Assembly: GCF_015832195.1 (NCBI RefSeq)
Contig: NC_052019.1
Location: 42,969,016 to 43,033,015, forward strand
Origin: Motacilla alba alba
Lineage: Eukaryota > Chordata > Aves > Passeriformes > Motacillidae
Reading direction: 5' to 3'
DNA: 64,000 bases
A program made the position numbers and the translations under genes. Under the pieces are notes generated by a model. The model ran no database searches. It worked only from the letters and a program-made list of their open reading frames with translations, and was not told the origin of the DNA. The stretch's first letter is position 1, and every line of letters begins with the position of its first letter. This document shows positions 38,267-49,800 of the stretch, piece by piece.

Positions 38267-38577
38267 CGAATTGTAGCCATTCCCTCCCAGAGGAAGAGGA
38301 GGCAGCTCGAGCTGCTTGGTTCTGAGCCGTGCTAGTGATCGTGGGTGTCCGTGAGATCTGTTGGCACAGCTTGAGTAGCTTTCCGAAAGGCCTGCCTCTT
38401 GTGCTGCCTTACTGAGAGGAATTTCTTTGGAGCATCTGGTTAACAGGGATCGCTTTCTGGCACCACCTCCGTTAATTACATCTGCTCAACCTGTCTGCCT
38501 TGGTTTGCCTCGTGCATTCCCATGAAGGGTTGTATCCAGATGCAGCTGTCTTGCAGGCGCAGCACTAAGCCCTGCGC
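38267..38577. promoter_or_regulatory. CpG-enriched intronic patch
   Basis: I counted 11 CpG dinucleotides in about 310 bases, against roughly 6 in the preceding 1.2 kb. The patch is also GC-richer than its flanks. It holds no open frame with a recognisable domain and did not match a repeat I know. It could be an internal promoter or enhancer kept unmethylated, a relic of coding or UTR sequence, or a younger insertion that has not lost its CpGs. Which of these is an open question. Confidence 0.35.
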
Positions 38578-38847
38578 CAGTCTTGAGATTTCTGGGAAGG
38601 CATCCAAACTTCTGAGTGGGTGAAGAGGAAATAGTTTCCTGTTCTGAAGTACTGGCCCATTTTAATTTGAGCACACAAGTGAATGTTTTAAATGTCCATA
38701 AATACTGCATATTTGTCCGTTTATGGCCATGTTTAGCAGGTCCAGCCCTTACTTTTCTTGATTTAGGAAGAGCTCACATCAGACGTGACCTGTTCTTTCT
38801 GGTGTGTGGAGAAAGTAAATGCTTCAAGACATCCGAGACATCCTCAG

Positions 38848-38863
38848 GGAATTAATTAATTCC
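38848..38863. repeat. 16-base perfect palindrome
   Basis: GGAATTAATTAATTCC is self-complementary over 16 bases. It contains overlapping TAAT homeodomain-type cores, but this is a common motif in AT-rich DNA. Confidence 0.5.
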
Positions 38864-41800
38864 TGAAAACATGGCAATGAGGAGAGGTGGGTGTGCAAAC
38901 CTTCATGCCCCCTGCCCCAGTTTTTCTCTTTCTCTCTTGATGCAGAGGGAAACCTGCAGTAAAACTTCTCACTAGTTATTGAAGTGTAAAAATAGTAAAA
39001 CCCATAATTTGCACCTCTGGAATGTCTTACTGACTTGTGGGACCTAATTTATAGAAACAAGTAGCATTGGCAGCCCCTTGCAGTGGACACACAGACCACA
39101 TGAATTGATAATTGCTGAAAATTTTCAGCTTATTCTTTGGGCTTCGGTAGACAATTTATGCCCCCCCGACGTTATACATAGTTACCCAATCATAATAGGT
39201 GCTGCAAGTCTAATAAAACTTATCTTTCAAGAGACATCTGTGTTTCTTTGCTCTCAGCATATTCTGTCTTTTGTGTATGTATGTTGATAGAAAAATTGAA
39301 ACACGTTATTTAGTAATTGGCCCTAAGGCCTTGTATTTTCTCAGTGATTTTAAGATTTGTAATTCAAATTTGCACTACTTAAGCATGAACAATGTTAGTG
39401 AGACAAAAACCTTTAAATTGAACTGTCGTCTCTCTGAAGTAACTAATCTTTGTGATATAAACACGGAAATGTCTTTTTTTTAACCTAGTGTAACAACTGT
39501 GTGCATAATGTACAGTATTTGTATATTAATGTATTTGGAAGAAGGTAAATAGAAAAACCTCAGTGGGATGAAACATATGACAATTATTGAAAAATAAAGA
39601 AGTACATTATGTAGTAGTTTTGAATGTAGTTTAAACTATTTTCCACTTCAATTTTAGTTTCAGATTGCCTGTATCTTGTAGGTTTTTCTTCTTTTTTGCT
39701 TATCCTTCAGAACCATGAAGTCAAGACACCTATTTGTGCATTTTCATGCAAACAGTTCCTTGCTGTGAGGCAACATGGGACACACGTGCTTTTTTTGTCC
39801 ATCTTTTGAACTCTTTTTACTAGGAGTTTTAACTTCTGTACAGGGTTTTGAGAAATAGTTTGTGTTTTGATGGTATGTGAACATATGGGGAATGAATTTG
39901 GAGTCTTAGAGACTAAACTGTTGCCTTTTTAAATTTTTTTTTCTTTTTAAACTTAGTAGGAGAGCATTCCAGTAGAGAATATGTTATCTTTGAAGGATCA
40001 GTGTGCCAGATATTGGATATGGCATTCCAAAGCATGTAATGACATGGATCACAAGGATGTTGCTTTATTAAAAAACTAATATATGCAACCATCTTTGTAT
40101 TTCTAAAAGAATGTCAGTTTCTACTAAGAAATATGCTAAAAACCTTTCTGAACTTTTGAATTCCTTTGACAGTGCTTGTGAACTTCAAGGTCTATTTTAA
40201 AAATACAAAATATAATATATAATTTTCATTCTGTAGCACACAATATTATAGCTGGTAGGCAATTGTTTCCTTTCTTCCATTCACAACTGGGGAGTCATAG
40301 CATTTCGTTATCTAATACTACTTAATAACAGCCCTCAGAATACATGCTCTTCCTTCAGGGAGAGTTTCAAGATTTCCTTCTAGCTTCTTGCCAATAAGTA
40401 GCATCAGTACTGCTTCATAAGGCTGTCCTAGATTAGGTGTATCTATCACAGACATATCAAAAACCATATCAAAGGTTTTATCTGGCCTCTTTTAGGCGTG
40501 CCTTCATTAATGGTTTTCACAAATAGACAAATTGGTAAATGTGCTACTATTATTCAGCAGAAAAAACTTTAAGCTTTTTTTTTCTTATTTTTCTTTCCAT
40601 TTGTATTTTCTTATATTCTGACTCTAAAGTAATCAGGATTTGGTTATGTTGGTTTTTTTATTTACTTATAAAGAAGAGCTCATTTTTAATAGGAAAAATA
40701 CTAAATAAGAAAAATCTTGCATGCTGTCTTGCAATTTATTATAAATAAGGAAGCTTGATTTTCCTTTTTCAGTCCTTTACTCCTCATGTCTTGAAAACAA
40801 TGAAATAAAAATTTCTCCCAGGTTATCTTCTGTACGCATTTTCTGTTCTGTACACACTAGAGGGGAGACAAGAACCAAGATATAGTTGTAAGCAGTAGAT
40901 TCATAAACAAGTCTGGAAACTGAGGTAATCTTGCCTTATGTCCTCCTTTTCCCTGTTTCTTTCACCTTGTGGCTGCTGTCACAGTCTCCAAACTTGGAAA
41001 CAGCTGCTGCTAGGAAACCCCGTCTTTCCTTGTTTGACTTGGAAAACAGGAGTGGATTTTTTCTGTTAAACTGAAATGGAAAAAATACTTGTATGGAGTG
41101 CTGGCCACATGTCTAGTTGCAGCAAATTAGAAGCTGGAGGTCTCTGAGGTAATGCAGACTGTTTCAAGAACTGACGTGTGGGATGTTCACAGTCATCCCT
41201 GGTCCAGAATGTGTCTAGCATCAAGACAGAAGCAGATGAGAGATTGCCACTACATTTAAAGTGTAAAATCTTTTCTTTCTACATTTATGAATGAGAATGT
41301 TTGTGCTTCAATTTAAAGCCATGTTTATTTTCATTAAAAAATACAAACATCTCTAAATCTGACTCTCACTTGAAAGTAAAATTGAAAGTGGTCAGGAGCA
41401 TTTGATAGATTACTCTAAATAATTGGAGAGATTTGTCTTCTACAGATGCAACCTAAGCTGCACTTCTGTGGTCTCAATGCAGTGATTTAGTTTCTTTACA
41501 GTGGTTCCTTGAAGGAAATGGCATTTTCTGCTTCTCTGGTAGATGCTTCAAATTTCAGAGGCTGTTTAGCACTATTGTAATTATCACAGGGTGGAGGAAG
41601 CCATGCAGTGCCACTCCTGTCCCAGGCTTGTGTCGTAGATGCAGCATTGCTTGGTTGGCTACAAATGACATGAGATATACAGAAAGTGAGACTGACAAAA
41701 GGTAGAACAGAAAAATGAGTTGCTATAGTACCAAGCAGCCAGTGCTGTACTGCTAAAAACGTGGCTTTCTGTATATGCATGTCAGCAAAACAGAGTATCT

Positions 41801-43368
41801 TTGTAGTGGTAGAAGGTATCGAAGTATTTTTTTAGTACTCTCAGGTGATAGTCCCAGTTGACAAAAACTTTATATCAGTTTTAAAAGTGATACTGTGCAT
41901 TATACAGTGAAGTCTCTCCAACAGGAATATATTCTTGGAAGAATGTATCACGACTTGAGCAAACATTCATTTCTTATAAAGACAACCTGACACCAGATGA
42001 TGGACAGGCAAACTATGCCATAGTTCCTTTTTTGAATTTTGTTTTCTGCCTTGCTTGCAGAGTCAAAGCTGGATTATTTGCACTTATAGAGGTCTGACCT
42101 CTAGGTGCCATTAGCAGGATAGAAATACAACCCCTGTTCTTAATCAGAAACCTTTCAATTAACCTGTCAGTTAACTCAATACTGAAATTAGTTGTCACAG
42201 CCTTTTTCATAGAGGAGAAACCCCTGAAGAGATCATGGTAGTTCCCTTGAGATCCAGTTTTACTTCTTAGTTCAGAATGTTTTTTAAGGTAAAGATAGTG
42301 TAGTGAGAGACACTTGTGTAAAAAATCATAGCCAGAGGAAAAAATAAAATACATAATGGCCCAGATACTGTCACTGACTGTAATAACTACTTTTCAGGAT
42401 TTATGATTAAACAACTTCAAACTTGTTTTTTAAGTCCCTTTGTTTCTCCTTGCATATAGTCAGAAGAGAAACCTTGAATTTTGTTTTCCCATTGTTACTC
42501 GAGAATTCTTTGGATATTATCATTATGGGAGTGGGAAAATGGGGTTTTTTTTAATACCTATCATGCCATTATTTATCATCTCTTTTTTTATTAGAAACTA
42601 CTTATTGTAGCAGTTTGTTAGCAAGGGGATGCCCTACCGTGACCTTGGTTAAGAAGCTGTGTAAGAAGTCCTTGTAAAGCTGCACTCTTAAATACATGGT
42701 GTATGTGTAAACTCACAAAGACATAGCAATAATAACGTAGTAAAATCTGAGGGGGGATGCTGTAAGTTCAAAAAACAGGAAATCATCTTTAAGCATCCTT
42801 TTTACCATTTTTTGAAGCATGCAAATTGCACCGAGGTTTGAAGTTTCTCTGCATAAATTTCCAAAACACATAATTGGGAGAAATGCTTTGCACCCTTTTT
42901 CTTAACTGTTGAAAGGCCAACTTAATTTTTCTCTTCCTCCTTGAAAGTTTTGTGCTTGTATGCAGGTGGCTTGAATAGCCTGGTTGACATGGGTTTAATC
43001 CATAAGAAAATTAAATTATGATCAGACTCTGTTAAGCTAGGTGGGTTTTTTAGCCTCACCCAGAGAAACATTTGTGATGTTCTTGTGAACTATAGCATGT
43101 CTAAAATGTCCCATGGCTTTAATAAAGGGCGCCTAGAAGTAAGAACTCTGATATATCATTTATTTAGAGTTACTGTACCAATGTAATGGGCAGAATACAT
43201 TTAGGATATTTTATAAGCAAAAGAGTTATGTAAGGCACCTTTTCTACTTAAGACTATGGTGATCATATGTACCATATGAACATTTGTAGCACACAAAGTA
43301 ATTTGAGCATTTTTTTTTAATTGCCAATTTTAAAATTTGCCATTAAAAAAAAAAAGTATTTGGCCTTG

Positions 43369-43390
43369 TATTTCAAATGTATTTGAAATA
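43369..43390. repeat. Perfect 10-base inverted repeat
   Basis: TATTTCAAAT and ATTTGAAATA are perfect 10-base arms separated by GT. Too short for a miRNA precursor; possibly the remnant of a repeat or incidental. Confidence 0.6.
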
Positions 43391-44944
43391 TCATGGTTTG
43401 TTTTGTGGTCTCATTGTGTACCCTTTCTCTTTAATAGTGAAAAGTATAATTTTGGATCTCAATGGTGTTGAGTAAGATCCTTGTCATCTTGTACTTCATT
43501 TAAGCTGATTTGTCATACTGTAGGAAGGGTTAGGAAAATCAGCAACTTCTTGTCTTGGCTTGAGAGAGGTTTCCGAATGCATGTGCTAATGATACACTGA
43601 GAGATTTGCCTCATGGAGATATGGGACACCTTTTTTTATTCAATCAGAAGTTCCTGACTGGCATTCTAGTTAATGCTACCAAAAATAAAAATCCATACAT
43701 CTATCAGAACAACACATTTAGCATTAAATGACAAGCAAAATAGCAATTGAATTTTAAATTAGAAGAAACAGGATGCTTGGGGGAAAAACTGTATTATTTA
43801 AAAAGTTGAGGGAATTTATAGGATGTATGATGTAGCTTAGATATTCATAAATAATTTCTCATGCCATTAAGAGTTGATTCTGATAGAAGCTTTATTGTTC
43901 CATTCTTAGATAAAACTTGGTGTCATGGCTAAGTATATTAATTTTAGTGTTTTTTTCATTCCAAAGAAATGTTATCTAAATTGGTTTTGTTCATCAGTTC
44001 TCGTCCACTGTGTAATCAAGGTGGAAAATTATACCTTTTTAAAATGAGGCCTAAGTATGCATATCAAGGGAAAAACAGCTCATTTTCCCACTAGAGAAAG
44101 AGTTTGATTTTATTCTGCTTCTCCTCCATTGTGTGTATGTTTTATTGGGAGAGCAAGGGGGTAGCCTATAGAAAAATTTAGGAAATTTGTGGTGTAACAT
44201 AATTGCTATGTTAATATTCAGAGGGTTTTTTTTAATTTTTTTTTTTTATTTTTTACGTAATGCAGCTTGTGGTGTTGTTTCTGTAGTGGACGTGAAGGGG
44301 CAGTGTAGTGCTGTTGATAAATCTTCCTCTGTGTCATCTTTTCAATATTTTTGTGGAATATCATGTTTAAAATGTGAATATTTTATTGATTGTGTATATG
44401 TGCATTACTTGTAAGGAAGTATGATAACTCTTTTAAGTTTAAGAAATATTCTGGAAATGTCAATACAGTTAAGAACATTGTTGTTTAAAATGAGTCACTG
44501 TTTTCTCCTTGACACTATTTATACTCATGAATATAGATATTCAGTATTTTTTAAATGACTGTTATTGTTTAAAAGCTTCCACATGGTAAAAGCACATGAA
44601 AATTATGGACAAGTGCTGGCAAAGTACAGCTAAACTTTAAATATAAAAGGGAATGAACAAAGCAACTTTGACGTGATTTTTGCTTGGTTGGGTTTTTTCA
44701 TTTTGAGTATTAAAGTACATTTGAAGTACTTATTCCTTGTGAATGGCACATTCTATATGAATTAATTGACTTCCTGCAGAACTGAAATATTGAGGATACC
44801 TGATATATTTTTACCCAGTAGAATAAACTGGTATCCAAACAAGGCATTCTGTCAATGTCTCTTGAAACCACCATTGCAAAGAGAAGGGTCCTAATCTTGG
44901 GATGTATTCTCTGAAACAATGAGTATAGCTATAATCCTCAGATA

Positions 44945-45178
44945 TAAAGAAGAAAAGATAAAAAGAAGAAATTCTTCACTGTGAGGGTGGTGGGGCAGTG
45001 AACTAGGTTTTCCAAAGGAGTTTTGAAGGCACCATCCTGAGAAGTGTTTCAGGCTGGTCTGGATGGGGCTTTGAGCAACCTGATCTAGTGGGTGGCACCC
45101 TGTCTGTTGCAAGGGTATTAAAACTAAGATGATCTTTGATGTCCTTTCCATCTCAAACCAAAACCACTCTGTGATTAT
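44945..45178 (+). mobile_element. CR1 LINE 3' tail
   Basis: A 5'-truncated CR1 in + orientation. Diagnostic blocks are GAAATTCTTCACTGTGAGGG at 44967-44986, TGGATGGGGCTTTGAGCAAC at about 45060, CTGATCTAGTGGGTGG just after, GATGATCTTTGATGTCC near 45129, and a terminal CACTCTGTGATT end near 45165-45176. It is inactive and lacks most of the polymerase region. The minus open frame at 44891-45151 is its antisense. Confidence 0.92.
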
Positions 45179-46549
45179 TTCTCATGTCACTGTTTTCTCG
45201 ACAGAGCCAACATTCACTCCAGCCTTCTCTTATGATTTTTGGTTGTTGTAGTTGGTGTTCTGTCCAAATGCTACGAATAATGAAGATTTTGAGATTGAAT
45301 TTTAAAAATGATTGAATGTAGCTCTGCCAGTTTCAGTACAAACTTTTTCTTGCATATTTTTGAATATTTTATGTTAGGTTGTTGGGGTTTTTCGTAGACA
45401 ACTTCAGGGTTTTCTCTGTGAATATTTAATTTTGTTTCTAAGTCATAAAATACAGAGTTTTAGAAAATTTTATAAGAAACATGAAAAAAAAAATCTTTCA
45501 CTGTTACAGTTTAAATCTAGAATAAGTGGGGCTTTCCTTGTTCATTAGTACTGCTTTGGTACCCCAGGACCATAGTCTGAAAAGCTAAATAATGATACTG
45601 AGCAGCTCAGGCTTCTTTGAAGATACCAAGGCATACCTGGGTTGGTGACATAGCAAATAGTACTATCATATTCTTTCCTCCTGGAGTAATACATGTTTCT
45701 GGAAAGAACAAAAGTAATTCTGGCAGTTAATTTTTGCATGGCTTCAAGTGTTGTACTTTCTCTCATAATAAACCACTTTAATTTGCTTAGCATTTTTGAG
45801 CTAACAGCTTTCATCATGGTGCATATTAAACAATTCAGAGAGCAGAATTAAAATAAGAACTGAGTGATATTTGTGCTAAGTTTTAAGTACAGAAAATTAT
45901 GGGAATCACTGATAATTATAATGACTAATAATAAGTTTATAAACTGAATGTTAACACTTTTTTAGCCAGTAAGTCATTTATGATTAATTAATCATTAGCT
46001 AACATTTTATGTATGTTGAATATGTCTGTTACCTGTTTTTTTGTTCCATAAAGTTTTTATGAGTTCCTGAAGGTGCTTAAAAGATGAAAAATATTTTTAA
46101 TGTGCGCTAGAATTCTCCAGGAAAGATCAAAGTACATGTTCTTTAACCTAAATTCAATAGATTTGACTTACATTAAACTTTGAAATTAGGTAGAGACTTA
46201 CAGTGAATGTCAATAGTGGGGGTTTTTCCTCTATTACTGCAAGGTTATGGTAGACATGAGCAGTAAAAATATCATCTGTGAATACCATTGTATAGCTGCA
46301 TGACAAGCTCTTTCATGCCCTGAGAAAATTGCTTTCTCTTTTTGTTTTTGTTTATTCTGTGATCAGCAGTGAACAGAAGCCAGTAACATAGATGATTTGT
46401 TCTGTTTAACTCTCTAAGTGCAATGTATAAAGGTTAAAAGATTGTTTGCTTTCTTAGGAGCTTCATTGTGATGACCTAAGATGTAAGTATGCTTTTTTGC
46501 CCAGATAGAAGATTTCATTATTCATTATTTTTAAAAACAATATAGTATT
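45179..46549. other. FBXW7: FBXW7 intron
   Basis: AT-rich intron with no supported gene. The minus-strand open frame at 45545-45817 (90 codons) looks mildly protein-like at its start but has no recognisable domain, and it lies beyond the apparent end of the transcript at 46550. I leave it unassigned. Confidence 0.5.
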
Positions 46550-46555
46550 TTTATT
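46550..46555 (-). terminator. Polyadenylation signal AATAAA for the minus-strand exon
   Basis: On the minus strand this reads AATAAA, the canonical poly(A) signal, 131 bases past the stop codon of the exon at 46687-46818. The spacing suits a short 3' UTR. AATAAA is frequent in AT-rich DNA, so it supports the exon only in combination with the coding frame and acceptor. Confidence 0.45.
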
Positions 46556-46686
46556 GCAGTATGTCTCAGTGGATGAATCTTTGTAAAACATCTTACTAGA
46601 CTTACTTGACACTGAAGACAAATGTTACAGTGCTGAGGGATTGTAACAGTAAGGCTTTTTAATTAGGAATTTAAGACCCCCAAACC

Positions 46687-46818
46687 CTACATATCAAACT
46701 TTTGACAGAGCACTTGCTTGGCCGTGTCAATACACCATCTTTTCCCAAGTTTTTCTTCGAAAGTGTTAGGATCCAATTCTTCAAAAGCAGCAGTAACACG
46801 CTCGATGCTGATGGGAAA
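46687..46818 (-). CDS. Probable 3'-terminal coding exon of an unidentified gene nested in FBXW7 intron
   Basis: On the minus strand an acceptor with a long pyrimidine tract (CTTTTTTTCCTGTTCACAG) ends at 46819. It is followed by 43 codons and TAG at 46687-46689. The peptide starts FPISIERVTAAFEELDP, continues with FEEKLGKRWC and ends in CQKFDM. It has mixed helical composition, and CpGs survive within codons, unlike the surrounding intron. I do not recognise the family. Acceptor, coding-like frame, stop and downstream AATAAA together make the 3' end of a protein-coding gene oriented against FBXW7. Its upstream exons should lie at higher coordinates; I could not identify them. Alternatives are a decayed terminal exon or an internal exon using a weak donor (GTAGGG) overlapping the stop. 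Whether it is intact cannot be judged from one exon. Confidence 0.5.
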   Translation of the reverse strand, partial: FPISIERVTAAFEELDPNTFEEKLGKRWCIDTAKQVLCQKFDM

Positions 46819-46819
46819 C

Positions 46820-49800
46820 TGTGAACAGGAAAAAAAGTCCTGTATTTTCACATCAGCTTTATGTATCAAAACTGCATGCATCTTTCACATCTGCCACTAG
46901 ACAGATGTGTGTAATTTCAAGTGCAAAAGTGCATGTGCCATTTTAAGACTTTATGCAAACAGTGTATATCAAATTAGCTACTTGTATAAACAAATACTCA
47001 ACTGCATGTCTTGTATGCATGTCAGCTGAGTGCAGTTACACACGAATTTTCTTAAAAGCAAGTGTCTTTTATGCTCAATGCTTAAAAAGCTTGTCAGTGT
47101 CTGGAGGGTAGCGTGAATATTGTCAGCATTTAAATAAATGTCTTTTAAAAATGGATAGACTGAGAGGGCTATTATGCAAAAAGTTAATAGATAGTATGGT
47201 TCTTGTTGGTCACACATGCTGAAAGTACCAGAGACTGAAGTAGGAGAGCGTGTTCCTGTTCTTAAGGACTCCCTCCACCCCTGGCCAATGAAGAGATTTG
47301 TTAATGAATGGAAGACTTTCATTAACAAGTTGCCTCCTTTAAAAACGAACTGAACTTGCAAATGATCAGAATAGCATTTGGCATATCATTAGTACAGGAC
47401 GAGTAAGCCTTAGAAAATTTGAAGAATTGGTTCATGCAGTTTCAACAAAAGTACTTTAGAATTTGGGCTTTTCTTTGGTAGCCTGTGTCCTTTTGGTCTC
47501 TTTTCATTTTCTTGCTATCTGTGTAGACCCTTTACATTTTTTCCAAACCTCCCCCCACCCCTGTTCAATAGCTAATCTGCTAAATTCATGCTACAACTGC
47601 CTCATTGAGTAGATGCGTTGTTCTGCCCGCTTCGTACCAGCTTTGTTACTGTGCAGTATTTTTCAGCTGTTTGTGCTCATTACCATACAGCTGGTATTTA
47701 GAGGAGAGAGGGAAGCAGGCAGAAGCTTTACTGTCTGCAAGTATAAGAAGCTCTTTTGCAAATGGGGTACTGGCAGATGGGGCATGTGTTTAAACGGGTT
47801 TTGCTGATAACAGACTGCATTAAAAATCATTCTGAGAAAGTCTAAGGTCAGCCCCATGAATTCAGAACTTGAGAGGTATTCAACTTTTGGAAGACCTTTA
47901 TAGAATATTAATTAACCCGGGTCCATGAAAGTGACAAATGGATTGTTTGCAAAAATGTTAGATACTATCCTGCTGCCCCGACTTCACAGTTCATTTCCTT
48001 CAGCATCCCCTGATTGAGTTTGTGGGTTTTTAAAGAAAACATAGGATTGTATATACTGTGTTCATGATCAGGGCTCTTGCCAAAACAAATGAGTGAACAA
48101 ACAGTAAAATCTCAGACCTCATGAAAGGAAAAATAATTTTCCTTTTGATGTTGTGACTGAACTTTGCATGATGTACAATTATATAAACCTTTGCCAGAAA
48201 CCAACCCTTTACATACACATGGAAATTGATTCTCTTGCTAGCAGAATGAGTAGCACTGCACTGGCTGAGGTGATCTGAAGAGAGAATTGAAAAAAGTTTT
48301 TATCTAGAGCCAGTACATCTTTTGTCGCTATTGCTGTAGCTGAGAAGGGAGAACAAGCTTTAGGGCCCTGGGACTGCTGTTCCAGGTCTGCAATGGAAGC
48401 CGGGTATTATGAGGGTAAGTGCAAGCTGGGAACAGGTGTTCTACATTTAGACATATAAGTTAATCATTTACTCTCTGAAACACAAGGTAATTGGTATGTG
48501 CAAACACAGCTCTGTGTGGCTCTAGTGCACGGGCCCTTGTAGCAGGATCATCAAATTCCTGGCTTCCTTCTGGAATTCGGTGCATTTTGGCATTGCTCTG
48601 AGCCCCTTGGGACGCCCAGGGGTGACTAAGCAGTCGCCTTGCACAGATGGAGTGCTCTGACAGCTGATGAAGGATGGAAACACTGGTGGGTTAACATTTC
48701 TCAGAGTACCCACACAGTCTCTGACCCTCTCAATCCTAATGCTCCAGGAAAAGCTACAGAATGCTTTCCAAAGCATTGAGCCTGGTACAATAAAACCATA
48801 GAGTCAATAGAGCTATTGATTTCATGGGATGCTATAGTCTTGGGGTTCTTTCCCCTTGTTTTACCTCTTTCTTTCCCATTGGAGACAAACTCCTCCTTCA
48901 TTATTAACGCTGCCCATTCTGCTCAGTGGGTACCAGCAGGTCTCAGATGTGTACCTAAAATGTTCACCACACCAGGTATACCTGGAACCTTATCAGCTCA
49001 ACATTTTGGTCTCCTCCCCTGCCCCCATCCCAGCTGTATTGTTTGGGATAGTGAAAAATTCTGCCACTACCCATACACTTCCCTTTTCTTATAATAAGGA
49101 GGTGTGCTGTATTTGTAGATGTTGGTCCTGCAGCACAGCAAACTGTAGTGTGTAAAGCCAGTGCCTGGCAGTGAGAAGATGAACTCTTATTCCAGACCAG
49201 TTAACAGATGTATGTACAATTGAGGCAACATTTTTATGTTCTTGAGAGAAGAAATCGAGATGCTTCTATGCTACTTAACTATTGGCCAGAGTTTTATTTC
49301 AAGAATAATTACAAAACATCAAGAGGTTTTAAAGAACAGCACTGTTCAGCTGCAAAATTCCATTGCTTCTCTATAGTGTGGGCTAACACACTGAAATGTG
49401 ATATGAAGAGTTCTGCTTTGAATGAGTTAGTGATCACATTCAAAATTACATTGAGGACATTGAAGATTTAAGCACAGCTTTATATGAGTTTTGAGTTGCA
49501 AGTGAAATGCTGTTCACTGGTTAGCTTCCACATCTGAAGCACATTCACTCTGAGTTTGTCAAGAGCAAAGGGGGGAACTTGCTAACTGCAACTTGTTCAA
49601 GCTCTTTAAATCAAATATAATTTATTAGAGTTTTTGACGCATATTGAAGTACAGCAAAAAATAATAATAGCTAAAGTAAGACCCTGTTGTGATAGCTGCT
49701 GCAACAGGGGTAGTTCCCCTCTGCCCCCTGAATTTATAAACTCTAGCACTTTGCTTTGACACATCTGTCTTCAAATGCAGTTATATGAAAGTGCAAGAAG

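Larger units (their letters stand above)
28322..44944. other. FBXW7: FBXW7 intron downstream of the gamma exon, first part
   Basis: Long AT-rich intron. I looked for the shared exons that follow alpha and gamma (beginning with the basic MKRKLDHG segment, then F-box and WD40 repeats) and did not find them, nor a beta first exon. Contents worth naming are the two AT microsatellites, one exon-like segment at 35679, a CpG-enriched patch at 38267 and several short perfect inverted repeats; these are listed separately. Remaining open frames (for example 32042-32356, 33505-33831, 34451-34783, 42013-42354) show no domain and no convincing splice sites. Confidence 0.6.

Noticed and set aside
42013..42354. 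113-codon minus-strand open frame with a basic C terminus
   Set aside because: Mildly protein-like, but no domain, acceptor or poly(A) arrangement supports it.
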